From positions 124,001 through 188,000 of the forward strand of contig ML991809.1 in the NCBI GenBank assembly GCA_010094025.1: a stretch of 64,000 bases of DNA. The letters are read 5' to 3'. Shown piece after piece: positions 42,340 through 54,402 of this stretch. The notes under the pieces are model-generated. The model searched no databases. It was not told the DNA's origin and was given only the letters and a program-made list of their open reading frames with translations. Each line of letters starts with the position of its first letter. Position 1 is the stretch's first letter. The stretch comes from Viridothelium virens. Its lineage: Eukaryota > Ascomycota > Dothideomycetes > Trypetheliales > Trypetheliaceae. The position numbers were made by a program, and so were the translations under genes.

Positions 42340-43436
42340 CTACTGTATCTCTTTCGCCGGCGGCAGTCGGGTACTCACTGGGTGCAACATCAGCATCGGA
42401 TTTTTGAGGTCAACCCAACCCAAGAATGGGCGACTGAGACCATATCCAACTCTCTCTTGGAGCCACTCTGGAAGCTCTTTGATCTTCTTAATGTCGTTGG
42501 CCAGATATTGGTTCTCCTCTTGCCTCATCCATCCCCTGGTACTGAACGTCGAATATACCAGCCTCTCCTGGTCCTTGGTCTTGTTCGCACTACCACCGTG
42601 GAAGCAGCCTGAGAGCATCATGAAGCCATCGCCTGGCGTAAGCTCTGCATAGAACGTCTGATCTTCGCGGGGCGGCCCTTCGGAGTAATCCCATAGGTGG
42701 CTGCCTGGGATGAAGCGCGTTGCTCCATTCTCCTTTGTCGTTCTCTTTCCGCCAAGGAAGAAGCCAATGCCGGCATCGCGACCAAGTTCATGCTCAGCCA
42801 CAGCAGGGTGGTTGGGATGATGGATTACATCATCCCGATGGAGGGCCTGGTTTTGGGCTCCAGGGCTAATGGAAAACACGATTGTGTTGTTTAGCTGCGG
42901 CCCAGACACTGACACTTTATTCTCCTCACCGACCTGTTTCAGAACAGCTTTAGCTTCCTTTGCTTCGATAGTAAAGGTCTTATCTTACCCAATTCCACTT
43001 CAGTGTGCTCGTCAGGAGGGCGTCAGTGACACCAAGCCAGAGTGGGTGTCCGACGATGCGCAAGGCGAAAGTGTTGCTCTTGCCAATCATGCCGAAGGCA
43101 CGACGTGTTTCTGGTGGGAAAATCGTACCTGAGAGACTCATTTAATTATCTGTCAAGACCGGAGGGCTCTCGAATTGTACCCTCCCACGGCTTGTCCTCA
43201 TCAAGCCACGGACGGACGTCTGCTTCAATCTCACCGAGCTCCTTCTCAGTGAGAATGTTACGGACGATGACTCCGCCGGCAACTTTCAGCGCATCCACTA
43301 CTTCGTCAACAGACACTTTAGCGGCATCAAATTCCTTCACTTCCGGCAATGGTGACTTAGAGCTCTTGAGTTCCTTCTTTGCCTTAGTCGCAACAGGGGC
43401 AACCTGTTCCTCAACTTCGACCGTACTAGGTGCCAT
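42340..43436 (-). CDS. Phytanoyl-CoA dioxygenase family enzyme (PhyH)
   Basis: Exons 43436-43181, 43128-42989 and 42933-42340 give 329 residues. It is an Fe(II)/2-oxoglutarate oxygenase fold. The HxD pair is in NQALHRDDVIHH (His164, Asp166). The distal His is in MMLSGCFHGGSAN, followed by Arg of ERLVYSTFSTRGW for 2-oxoglutarate. The N-terminal region has KVAGGVIVRNILTEKEL, a common PhyH start. Relatives hydroxylate lipids or fungal secondary metabolites; the substrate here is unknown. The first junction joins PWEG to TIFPPETRRAFG. Another reading that keeps the open frame to GLDR would need a 31-nt intron and is rejected. The last four codons before the stop could be intronic (HP|gtgagt), which would change only the tail. 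Confidence 0.88.
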
Positions 43437-44473
43437 GTTGCCAAGATATAATCGTGATGGATCTTATAAAGATATAGAATGAATAAGTCTCTGAACCGGA
43501 GCATCTGCTGAATATCTTTTTATAATGGAAATGGACACTACGGATGTCCAGGAACTAAACCCATGTGATCAATCATGCTCGGTTGCCATTCTGGGACAGC
43601 AATTTCGGGAAGGTAAGCGTATTTATAGTTTGTCACGACTCTCTTCATTCACGAAGATGATCTTCACTTCTTTGAACCTCTTGGTCTCATGATACTCCGG
43701 TGTCTCTAATCGAAAAGGCGGGCCGGGATGCTCGTGCCCAAATAGGAAAGAGAGAATCCCTGCCCCTCAGCTGCAGCTAAAATGTGAGACAGCTAGACAC
43801 CTTGCCTAGTGAATAGGTACATTTGCAACAAAAATCTATTACATTGGTCCGAGGACCAGTCATAGCCCCTCGCCGATTTGGGCCCTCTATTACTACTTTT
43901 GATGTTCGCTCGCTTGTACATTGCTTACGGTAGGAACTTGAAAAGAATTCTATTTAGGAAAGAGAGATGCATCAAACTTAGCATGTGCTAATTACCGTAC
44001 GCTTACTTGGGAAAGGCTTTGGGCTCTTAGCTTGTATTTGCGCTCGCCTTCTACTATCTTTTCAGACATCCCACCATCCTTGGCGGCCTTGAAGGTCGGC
44101 TCAAGAATCATTTGCGAGCTGCCATTGCCTATTTAGGTCAAAGATTGTAGCGAGATTCGATCTGGGCCGGCTCGCCAATCTTGCCCGAGAAGTACATAGT
44201 CGGCCCTGATCTATGTAAACACACGCACGCCCTCGTCCATGACCTCGATGCGCTCTTCTCAACGAGCACGAGCAGGAAGATACACTTACTCTGTGGCCGC
44301 TTTTCCATTGCTTCCAAAAAGTCATTGCTCAGCTCCGAAGCCGGCTTTCTCAAGCACGCCGTCACTTGACCGTGATCGGTACACAGGCCTTCAGCCTACC
44401 ATAAACGCTATTCACAGCTTTATGTACCAGGATGTGTATACTTTTGCCAGCCCATTCTGTAATAGCTTTGGGG
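43437..44473. other. Intergenic with weak coding relic
   Basis: 1.04 kb without a supportable gene. Around 44120-44365 the minus strand shows two overlapping frames with some protein-like composition (HRSGPTMYFSGKIGEPAQIE). These could be a decayed exon. I do not recognise them. Confidence 0.35.
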
Positions 44474-44848
44474 CAGGGTTCGGAAACATAGTTAAGTATG
44501 GGATAATTATCCCATATTCGGAAGTTTCTGGATTGGATAGTATAGCATAACTATCCGCATGATATCTGTATCTGGCTAATTAGGCTCAATGTCTGTGGAA
44601 TTGGGTCTAATACTGGCTTGATTGGGCTTAGTCTGTGGCCCTCTCGCCACGGAACCCCTGCAGAGGGAAGAGACCTCAGCAGGGTTAGAAAGGTTACAAA
44701 TTAGACCCAATGCAGCCAACATTCAACTTATCCCGCAGATATCAAGCCTAATTAGCCAGATACGGATATTATGCGAATAATTATGCTATCCTATTCATAT
44801 CCAGCTTTATGTATGCATTATCCTATGCAGCTATGTTTCCGAACCCTG
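44474..44848. mobile_element. hAT-type MITE, 375 bp, non-autonomous
   Basis: The ends are perfect 18-bp terminal inverted repeats, CAGGGTTCGGAAACATAG on the left and its reverse complement at 44831-44848. An 8-bp target-site duplication, CTTTGGGG, flanks it exactly (44466-44473 and 44849-44856). Eight-base duplications and CAGGG-type ends are hallmarks of the hAT superfamily. The two halves are imperfect inverted copies for most of the length; for example, TATCTGGCTAATTAGGCT recurs inverted. The element is therefore a fold-back MITE with no transposase. Mismatches between the arms include many C/T and G/A differences, compatible with age or RIP-like change. It sits in intergenic DNA. Confidence 0.93.
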
Positions 44849-44856
44849 CTTTGGGG

Positions 44857-45594
44857 GAGGACAGATTAAAGCCATATTATTTTGGCAGTCGCCTACTCAA
44901 AAATCCCGCTCTAAGGTTATTGCTAACTCTTGTAATATAAATAACTATGGGTGAGCTTTATAAAGACAACGCTTATGAGTTAATAATTTTGGGATATCCC
45001 GTATGATGGGTCATGTATAACTTCTGACTTTGTCCAATTGCGCCGAGATTTAATGGGACCTTGGTTTTGCTATGCCACTTCAACAAGGTATCTAACCTAC
45101 TACCTTATTAAAATAGCTTCATCAGATGATCCTCCTATTCCGTCGTGAAATGAACTAGAATCGCGCTGATGGTAGATTTGAAGGAGATTAATTAGTCTAC
45201 TATTCTTCGCTTCCTATTGGTACGTTCGAGCTATCGTGTACACCCATGACATATTGGTCCTGGGTTATAGTACATCCGCATATTCAGGCGCGATTTATGA
45301 AGAATCTACGCCATAAAGATTCCCACGACCTGGAGTCAACTTACTATGCTTATATTCTGCATTTAGATATGAGCACAACATCAATTTTAAATTCTTGCAA
45401 CCTTCGCAAGACATGCTTTGGGAGAGCGGCTGGAGCGCCTTGCCATTTCCCACTGTTTGAAGACTATCTCTCTCGATAGAGGTAGGCTGCGGATATCCAC
45501 GCGTTTCACAGTCGGATGTGATTCGTAAGAGCGATTTTGTCATGATGGTATGACTGCCCGGCTTAGGTATTGGTAAAGAGTTAAGAAACTGGAC
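44857..45594. other. Intergenic, nothing recognised
   Basis: 740 bp between the MITE and the Rrp1 gene. It is AT-leaning with no frame of coding character. It contains the presumed 3' UTR of Rrp1. Confidence 0.4.
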
Positions 45595-46520
45595 TCATTC
45601 TTCAATGCCACTCCATTCATCGGTGCCATCGTCATTGAGGACCCCTTTCGCGTGATCATAATCCCGCTGTATGTCATCTTGCATCTCACCCGGCGAACCT
45701 GCCTTACCGCGCCAGATTGCAAGTCGCTCGTCCCTCAAAGTGTCTTTGACCGCCTCTCGGATTGCTTTTGTAGGACTCTGCACTCCAAGTTCCTTGACCG
45801 GCCCGAGTAGGTCTTCGATTGGCAGCATGCGTTCTCGTTTTGCATCGACTTTGTCCATTTCATCAACGTAAATATCCAAGACATGATATCGCAAGCCGTT
45901 CGGTATCTTGCCACTTGTGGGGTTCAACGGAATTGTAGCTAGAACCTCTAGGTATTCCCCTAGAAGATCTCTGTCTCGCCAGTCACGCTTGGCGAAGAAG
46001 GAGAGAGCAGCAAGAAAGTACTGTCGAATAAGATATAGGAACTTATTCATCCTGTGAAGGAAGATCTTAGCTATTTATGTTAAAAGGTGTTGGATTCACT
46101 CACACACCTCAGCGCATCGATTCCTACCCATTCTCGAGCCATAGTCTTCCAGAAAGCATGCATAAACGGGACTACATTTTGTGGTGGTAGTATTTGAACC
46201 AGTTCTGCTAGATCACGGGCAAGTTGTTGCTGTGGCTTCGGCTTGTCGCTCATCCACATGCCTCGGAAAAATCAGTCAGGCGTAAAGCAAAGGCCGTAAT
46301 AAGTAACGTACAGAAGAAGAGTCCTTTCCATAATTTCAATAGCTCAAGTTCGTCGAAATTGATACGTTTGCTGATATATGTGCGAAGGCTTTCTAATGCG
46401 GCGTCCCGTTTGTCTTTGTCTTGAACAGAAGAGTTAGATAAGGATAGAGTGATAGATCACAAGCATACCACTGGAGGCGAGTTGCTTGACAAAAGGATTA
46501 TTTGGAGCGTCTGCCGCCAT
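45595..46520 (-). CDS. RRP1: Rrp1/Nop52 pre-rRNA processing protein
   Basis: Exons 46520-46469, 46419-46312, 46261-46108 and 46051-45595 give 256 residues. It is a nucleolar protein required for 27S pre-rRNA cleavage and 60S subunit assembly. Family signals: NPFVKQLASSDKDKRDAALE at the start, LRTYISKRINFDELELLKLW, KGLFFCMWMSDKPKPQQQLA, VPFMHAFWKTMAREWVGID, then LRMNKFLYLIRQYFLAAL. The domain fills almost the whole protein, and the short acidic tail ends DEWSGIEE. All phases match, and the length is close to yeast Rrp1. It is divergent from the DIM-5-type gene across about 1.04 kb. Confidence 0.94.
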
Positions 46521-47564
46521 TTTTGGAACCCGAGGCACTGATGGAAACGTTCCCCGGAGGCGGCAGTTTATATCTTATCGATAAGCTCAAATGCAACCTG
46601 AAGGCTAGGCCACTTCTGGAGTGTTCGCCCGTGGGCCAAAGGACCCTCCGCAAGGCATTAATTAAGCAACAGTCTAACATGTCAATAGGTGCGAAGCCTT
46701 ATGCATGCGATGGCTTGGTGTACCTTATTTCCTAAAGAAAAACGTATAGAACTGGACGGATGATACGGATCGAAACCGGATCCAGGACGCAATGGTATTT
46801 TGACATTCTGGGACAAAAGAATTGTCTATGAAATCATATGTGTAAAACTCTATATAGACTATATCCAGGCTAATCATGCTAATGAAAACTTCTAATGATA
46901 TTTGAACAGAGAATTCCATGTAAATACTTATGTTAAATCAAATGAATCATAGCGGATGAAAAAAACAAAAACAGAGTTACAGAGTTGCAGTTTTAAAGTG
47001 GACTAGTCTGGTGATTACGTCATTATAATATATTCACTTCTAATGACATCCAAATATGTGAACTTGTTCTAATAACACAACTTTATACCTTTCAAATATC
47101 AACAGAATGTATTCTAGAATCACTGGAAAGTACTAAATCTCTCTAGTCGATGAGAATCCTTATGGTTTCTAGATGGCTAAGCTTGATAAGATTGTCATGG
47201 ACAGATTGAAAAGAAAGTCAGAGCCACTTGTTCATCCCCGTCAGGTAATGCTGGATTCTAATTCCAAGACTTGAATATTCACAGTATCAGTCTAATAATT
47301 ACATTAGGTCTCGGCCGTAGTATGTCATCGTCGACTATGGAGCACACAGGTATAATATCTCTGTCCAACGGTAGCCGTTCAACATACTCAAACCGTATAG
47401 ATTGAAGAATATCTGGTAGAATGGAAAGGTCTATGGACGTCCGGACACATTCCACACTCTTGGCACACTCTGGAGGAACTAGAGCACTGTCTCAATATTG
47501 TCCAAGCCTATCTTCAGAAACTGTAAGTTGACGCGTCAACGAACCTCCTTTTCTGACGCGTCTA
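46521..47564. other. AT-rich divergent intergenic region
   Basis: 1.04 kb between the Rrp1 (-) and DIM-5-type (+) starts. The central part (46780-47160) is distinctly AT-rich with long A/T runs. It may be a nucleosome-poor promoter zone or a relic altered by RIP-like mutation. No open frame or repeat ends were found. Confidence 0.45.
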
Positions 47565-48999
47565 ATGACATTGAATCTAAGTATCACTACTTCACCACCG
47601 CCACCTCCTAAATTTAAGCGGAAATCATCCGAAGACCACACTCCTAGGCCGAGTCCCTCCTATCGGACCAATACTTCTCCCTCAAGTGCCTCGGAATCCA
47701 TCCACCCAGAAGACCACCATGTCAGGGTCGCGCGATCACGTGATGTCAAATGCTATAATGCCATCCTTACCGCTAAGGATGGCTGGTTCGAAGTTACAGA
47801 AGTGAGTATAAAACAATTTTCAGCCTAATAGCTTACCTTAGTCAAACGACTGTTCACTACTAAACCCTATATAGTCATCGGCCGCTAATGTCCCGCAAAT
47901 CGATTCTACCGCGTTTCCAACGACTAAAATGGTAGAAGAAGCAAAGGTGACTCGCTTCACCTCGGCAACCAATAAAATCCGCCGAGAACTCATTGACCGT
48001 CTAAAGCGCATTCGATCGTCTAAGGAGGATGCTGAAGTGACCATGGCAAACACAGTCGATCAAGATTCCCCTCCACTAGGATTCAAATTTGTCGACGAAT
48101 CCATTCTTCGGGAAGGTGTCATTAAATTAGACGATGATACATTAGAAGGTTGTCACAAGTGCAGACCTGACATGGGCCAGAATATCGGTTGCGAGTACAC
48201 CAGATGGTGCGCCTGCTTGGAATACGCAAGGGTAGACGAAGAGCGGTTGGATGAACGGACGTTGGCCCTATACTTGCAGTGGAAAGAGACGGACGAAGGT
48301 GACCCCTACCAGTTCCCGAAGAGATTTCCTTATAGAATCGACAAGACACACGGCCTTCTCCTCAATGGTTTCTATCTGGACTCGCGCCATACAATCTACG
48401 AGTGCAACGACAGATGCCGATGTGGTCCAAGGTGTAAAAACCGCAATGTGCAATGGGGACGAAGTGTTCCACTTCAAATTTTCAAGACCAAAGAAAGAGG
48501 GTGGGGCTTACGTTGTCCAGTCGACCTACGTCGAGGCCAGTTCATTGATACGTACCGAGGTGAAATCATCACCAGCCTGGAAGCAGACCGGCGGGAGAAA
48601 GAAGCAGGCTTTGGAAAGGACAGTTATCTTTACTCGCTCGATAAATTCCGGGAAGAGAAAGATCTTCAGGAGCATGACATGTTCCTGGTGGATGGACAAT
48701 TTATGGGAGGTCCTACGCGCTTCATCAACCACTCCTGTGAGCCGAATTGTCGGCAATATGCCGTGTCGTACAACAAGCACGACTTTCGTGTTTACGACAT
48801 AGCTTTCTTTGCCTGTCAAGACATTCCCAAAAACACCGAGCTGACCTTTGATTACATGGATAAAGATGAGGAAGACGAGGATGAGGACCAGCACGGATCG
48901 CAAAGGCAGGCGAATCCGAACGATGTATCGGAGGGTGGAATCAAGCCGGTCAAATGCCGCTGTGGTTCCAAAAAATGCCGAAAATGGCTCTGGATGTGA
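47565..48999 (+). CDS. dim-5: Histone H3K9 methyltransferase, DIM-5/Clr4-type (KMT1)
   Basis: Exons 47565-47801 and 47875-48999 give 453 residues. The N-terminal about 140 residues are polar with no chromodomain, as in Neurospora DIM-5. Pre-SET zinc cysteines run from GCHKCRPDMG to CRCGPRCKN. The SET core has KERGWGLRC, GQFIDTYRGEIITS and the catalytic RFINHSCEPNC (Asn364, His365, Cys367), then NTELTFDYMDKD. The post-SET Cys (440, 442, 447; KCRCGSKKCRKW) complete the fourth zinc site. DIM-5 trimethylates H3K9 to direct heterochromatin and DNA methylation. The sequence looks fully functional. An acidic insert of about 25 residues lies between SET and post-SET. Confidence 0.95.
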
Positions 49000-50701
49000 A
49001 GAGTCGAACGGGGGAGCAACGGCTATAATTTTTACACATTCTGGGGTACGGAAATTTCCAGCATATTGAAAGCGTACGTGTATGCATGAGCGTTTGCTAT
49101 TCATTTGCTGCTTTTGCTTTGTAACATTTGGCGCTAGCGGGAGCGTGGGTATCATAATGATAATGATATCTAATGGTCTCTCCAAATGACTCGAATGGCT
49201 CATGATGGCTCATGTAGGCAGCGTTCTTACACCGTTGACACCATCACAGTAATTCTCCAAGCATGATCTTGATAGCACTGGAGATCGGATGCGGTTCCTT
49301 GCATTCACCTGCTGCAGCGCCACGTTGCTATTTGCAGGCATCGAAACTGCGCCTGGTAGGGAGATTGGAGTCTCGCGAAGATCCAGATCGGTAGGGCAGG
49401 CAAGGTAGGTGCAGGATAGTGCAGGCCATGCCATGGTCGAGCAGCGGGGAGGGTGGAGGAGAGGGTGATGGAGGCACCGAGGGTGGATTAGGTTGTGTGC
49501 TTGTGCCTGAGGTACGCAGTACTAAACTAACACTCGGGCCGGCACCCAGCGAACCGCCAACCGCAGTCGAAGGCAAAAATTATTGCTGCTCTCCCCCACC
49601 CATCGCACCCAGCGCACCCCATCGCAGCTCAATTTGCGCATCCCGAGGGCGACAACGCCATCCTTGAATCTGCTCCAGCTCTTCCGCCCTTTCCTGGAGC
49701 TCCTCCCTCTATTGTGCTCTCGTCCTGCCCCGCCTTTGCAGACAGGCAGAATTCTCCACGCGCTCCACGTCCGGCAGAAGCTCCGGCCGGTTTCTAGCAC
49801 TCCGACTGCACCCGTTTGGCTGTACTCGTCCACTCATCCAAGCACTTCATCCGTCCGCCGCACGCCTGCGCTTCCTCCTCCAGACCGACGACGGCCTGCT
49901 TCTGCCCTCTGCCTTACAATCGCCCCGTGCGTCCGCCCTTTTTTCGCAACCCACCCGCTCCCTGACTTGCCTAATCTGGCCCTCTGACCCACGGAATCCG
50001 TTCACCACCACGACCGAGTCATCATTGTTGCTCCTCCGCAACGGGCGCGAAAACGTGTCTAGCACACTCTGATCTGCCTGGCTGCTTGTTGAGCTACTCG
50101 TGGAGCGAGTGACCGAGTACGTCATAGCTTCTGCTCCTCCACCGCACACCCGAAGTGATTGTATTGATATTACCCTTCTGCCCATCATTCTAAGTCACTG
50201 TGCAGCTGCGGATCTTTAGGGTTTTGCTGACTGATGCTAACGATCACTCAGGTACCACACGAGGTATCCTTTGAATTCCTTTAACGAACTCAACCATCCA
50301 CTACATCCACCAGGGCGACCTCGTTTGCAACTTTGCTCATCCCCAAAATTTCCCGAGATCCACTGCAAAGCTTATCCCATCATCATATTCCAGTACTTCT
50401 CGCTGTCAATACCTCCATTTACACCTTCTGCCGCCTGGCTCCGTCTACCCAATAGCATTCATATCGAACACAAGCTCCCGACAACGCGCAGGAGGTTGCG
50501 GTGAAGAGTGCCGGTGGGTCTCGTTGTCGGGCGCGCGATAAGAGTTGTGGGATTCTTCAGCAGTGACTGCGTCTGCTATCTGTCCTTCCCTGAGCAGCAA
50601 TATTTGAAATTCTGTGGAACACGTAAAAGCTCTACGCACTTCCTGCTGCCTTGCAAAGCCACAGGATCCCAACAACCTCGCTTGATATAGCCGACCCAAA
50701 T
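49000..50701. other. 1.7-kb intergenic / long leader of the La-motif gene
   Basis: The region has a G-rich patch (49430-49500), then about 450 bp that are C- and CT-rich (49540-49990), then mixed sequence to the start codon at 50702. Long pyrimidine-rich leaders with possible 5' UTR introns are common for RNA-binding-protein genes in these fungi. A candidate acceptor is ctcag at about 50250. The open frames here lack family character. Confidence 0.4.
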
Positions 50702-53700
50702 ATGGCGGCTACGAAATCGAGTCCACCTACCGATGCCGCTGCACCACCACCAGGATTCTCATACGCACAAGCAGCCAAGAGAAAGTCACAGTCGTTACAA
50801 CCGACATCTCACCCCGCGACTAACGCTCACGAAGTTACGGAAACTCAAAAGGACATCACCGACGGAAGTCCGGTCAAGGATTCGGCTGAAGAAACTGATA
50901 CAAGCCTTGAGCCTGCAAAGAAGGATATGACTCATGGGACAGCTGCTCTTGAGAATACCTCAATCTCGAAGGAGCGGCCACAGCCATCGCAAACACCGTC
51001 AGAGTCGCAAGCTACTGTAGTCTCGGCGATCTCAACACCGGAGTTTGGAATATCTTCCACTTCGACGCTTGCTGAAAAAGAAGACGTATCGTCGATACCA
51101 AACACGTCCTCCGAATCAACATGGGAGAACAAGTCCCAAGCATCGAATCCGGCAGAGAGGAGCAACAGTACGCAAAAGGACTTCCATCGTAGAAGTGAGG
51201 ACGTTGCAAAGGAAACTGCGCCACTCAAGGAGGCGCCACCACCACAAATCAACGTATGGCAACAGCGTGCAAAGGAACAGCAGGCTGCTAAAGCTGCTGT
51301 CCAGCCAGCGAAGGAAACCAGTCTTGCCAATGTGACTGCGGAACCCACCAACAAAGCGAGGAACTCCATTCCAAGAGATACGACAAAACCTGAACCCCGA
51401 CGAAAAGCTCGCTCTGCTTCAGCTGGTCATGAAAGCAACAACGTAATTCAGGGAAAAGATAGGAAGAGAAGCGTGGAAGCTGGTGGCAAAGCCAAAGATG
51501 ATGGAAAGACACCTCATTACCGTCGCGCATCGAGGCTTGATAACGAGGCCGAACGTAGCTCTGCCAGGAAGACTGGCTCGAGAAGCTCGCTGCCAGAGCA
51601 AGAGGGTCCTACGTCCTCGGTTGAGCCACCTTCGGTGAACGATCAGACATCCTGGCCTGCCATGGGTGCAAATGACCCAGAGGAGAAGCCACGCAAGCCT
51701 CAAGAAAAGGAAGAGAAGGAACGCACGCCAGCCACCAGTGGGAAGTCTCATGGGAAGCAGGGATGGGTCCAGATGCCAATTCCTCAGGCGAACTACCTGT
51801 TTGAGACACCCTTACCAAACACGAACGCACGAAGAGGTGGCCGAGGAGGGGGTAGGGGTGCGAGGGACAACGGTGGCCGCGGTGGGCCTGGTGTCGTCAA
51901 TGGACCAACGAGAAACGAAAGACCGACCGGAAATGATCATGCGGCACCGAATAGTGAGGCTTCGAATAGTGCTAACAAGCGCGATAAGCTCGAAGCTGAT
52001 AATTCGGGAAACCCCAATACCGTCCCTCGAAAAGGGTTTGGCAAGGAATCTGTTGATTCTCAATCATTAGATGCTTCCGCTCTTAGTGCTCATGCCGATC
52101 TCGAGTCTGGCGACAATGGAGCGCAGATGACGAAGGAGTCGCAATCGGTACACAGCTTGGGGCAGCGACAAGCAGGTGCACCAAAATGGAGGCAATCGCA
52201 ACGAAATGGAGATATAGAGAGTGATCGACATAGGGAGAGCGAGGTCGAGGCTAAACGTGAAGGTCGGCGACTTTCCATCGCTACTCAGCATGAAGGTAAG
52301 TAGAGATCCACTTGCCTTGGCAATTAAGACGGTTCTATGCAATTGGAGTCCATGAGGCATCGTACTGCTTATTGTTGGATGCTAATGTATTTCATAGAAC
52401 ATCGTGGGCGAAGAGTTGCAGGCACTGCAGACTCTGTTCCAGCATCTCGATACGAAAAGTTTGAGCGACGTGATGAATTTTCTCGACCTTCCTGGAAAGA
52501 AGCAGGCCATGAATCATTTCCACCGCGTAGTAACGGTCGAGGTCGTGGAAGAGGTCCTCGTCGCGGTGCATTTGCACACGGCTTCAACCAAAATAACCAC
52601 AACGGACCCTCCGGAATGCATGGGCAATCTTACGCCTATCAGACTTCGCCGACCTTCCAGCAACACTATGGTAGTTCCTCTCAGTCCCAACGAAGCTATC
52701 GCAGCCTGAGGTCACAATCGATGGCGAATGGGGAATTTGGTCGGACGACGGCATCTTATGCTGGTGGACCAGGCCAGTTGCCTCAGCTACAAACATATCC
52801 CGATTCTGCCGCTTATGAATATCAAATGATGCAACCGATGAGTGCTATGGCTTGGCAGCCGCCAATGGAATCTTTCCCTCTCGTCCCCAGAGTGGTACAA
52901 CAACTGTAAGTTTCAACATTGTCATATGCTGAGTCATTTTTGCTAATTTGATCTCTAGGGAGTACTATTTGTCTTTAGAAAACATGCTCAAGGACACTTT
53001 CCTCCGAAGTCATATGGATTCCAAGGGCTACCTAGACCTCGAGGTTGTGGCCAATTTCCCGCGTTTGAAAGGATATGATATGGAATTGGTCAAACTCGGT
53101 TGTTACGAGTCTTCTGAGATCGATCTCAAAGTCGACGCCGATGGTAAAAATAAGATTCGCAAGAGCAATGGCTGGGAGCAGTGGGTCTTAGACATAGATC
53201 GGAGGCAGCCGAGCGCACAGAATGAAGGCTCAGAGCAACTACAGACTCCTCCCAGGCCCCAGCCCGCTTTGCCTGCACAGTCTACCCCGATGTACTTTGA
53301 TCCTTACCAGTTTGGGCCCCAATCACCAATTTCACCGGGGCATGTACCCAGCGGTCCCAGTGGTTATGTCATGAGCAATCCCCATCAGGCAATGGGTAGA
53401 ATGTCTCTGCCTGGCTATCCATTTTCTGCGCCTCCAGATTTCGCTCCCAACAGTGAAGGGTTTCCTGAACGATTCACACCTGGTGATTCCGCCACACTGG
53501 TGCAAGGCGGCGAATCTCAACAACAACAAGATCAGGCTACTGATATTTCTGGCACAGACTCTGCTCTCCAAGACCACGACTCTTTCCCTGATGATAGGAT
53601 TCCTGGCCTAAACGTGGTCTACCGAATGCAAAATGCCAACAATGCCCGAGCACCATTCCATAGCCAAGAATCCCGAACATTCTCCAATGGCTCGATCGAC

Positions 53701-54402
53701 GGTGGCAATGTCGTACCCGAAGCTAGAAATGGGAGCGAGCGACAGCCCTCGCTGGGTAATGGGGACGTCTCGTATGACGGGTACGCTCATGGCAACGTTT
53801 CAAACAACTTTTGAGGGCGTTCCTGACAGTACAACAGTGAAAATGGCGTTTCTCACCACACTCGCGCTAGCTCGCCTACCTCATCTCTTCCACAGCGAGC
53901 CGACAGCCCTCAAAACATCGAAGTTTTGTGGGTGAAAGATAGCACTACACCAGTCGATCGATTTCCTCGGGATACGCAAACGGAGCCTTACACAATCCTT
54001 CACGTCCATGCATTGGCCGACCGATTCAGCGAAAATATAGAACCGTGTTCCAAAAACATGCTTGTATTATATCAATTCTGGTCACACTTCCTCATTCGAA
54101 ATTTTAATACGATCATGTACGACGAGTTCCGAAGATTTGCATTCGAAGATGACGCCAGAGGATCGACCACGGGCATCAGTCACCTTATTGAATTCTACGG
54201 CAAATCTCTTTCTAGTCAATTTCTGATTCGCGAATGCGTTGCTAGGGATTACGCAGCACTTGCTAAAGAAGATGGAGACTCTGGACGACCGACGTTTCAG
54301 CAACTTCGCAAACAATGGCGTGATGGCGCGCTCAACATGAAAAACCGGAAGCAGATTAGCGAGTACATCGATCAAGAGCTGAAGGCCAAACTTGAAAGTT
54401 GA
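50702..54402 (+). CDS. La-motif RNA-binding protein, Sro9/LARP-like
   Basis: Exons 50702-52295, 52398-52905, 52959-53780 and 53838-54402 give 1162 residues. The first about 650 residues are disordered, with an N-terminal GFSYAQAAK-type motif, Lys/Glu/Ser-rich repeats and an RGG box at about 379-395 (GGRGGGRGARDNGGRGG). Arg/Gly patches recur near 575 (RGRGRGPRRG). The La motif begins about 698: QQLEYYLSLENMLKDTFLRS, then GYLDLEVVANFPRLKGYD, ending GWEQWVLDIDRR. It is formed only by joining exons 2 and 3. The C-terminal exon encodes a conserved helical block (LYQFWSHFLIRNFNTIMYDE ... ALNMKNRKQISEYIDQEL) found in fungal La-motif proteins. Sro9/Slf1 bind mRNA and polysomes in the cytoplasm; the same is inferred here. 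The last intron is placed by frame. Confidence 0.9.

Noticed and set aside
43146-43180. Continuation of the PhyH first exon to GLDR and a 31-nt intron
   Set aside because: 31 nt is below a plausible intron size. The GTACAA donor at 43180 gives PWEG-TIFPPETRR, which fits the family.
49430-49990. Eighth skew island
   Set aside because: Here the order is G-rich then C-rich, and the region is a promoter and leader, so it does not fit the pattern of the other islands.
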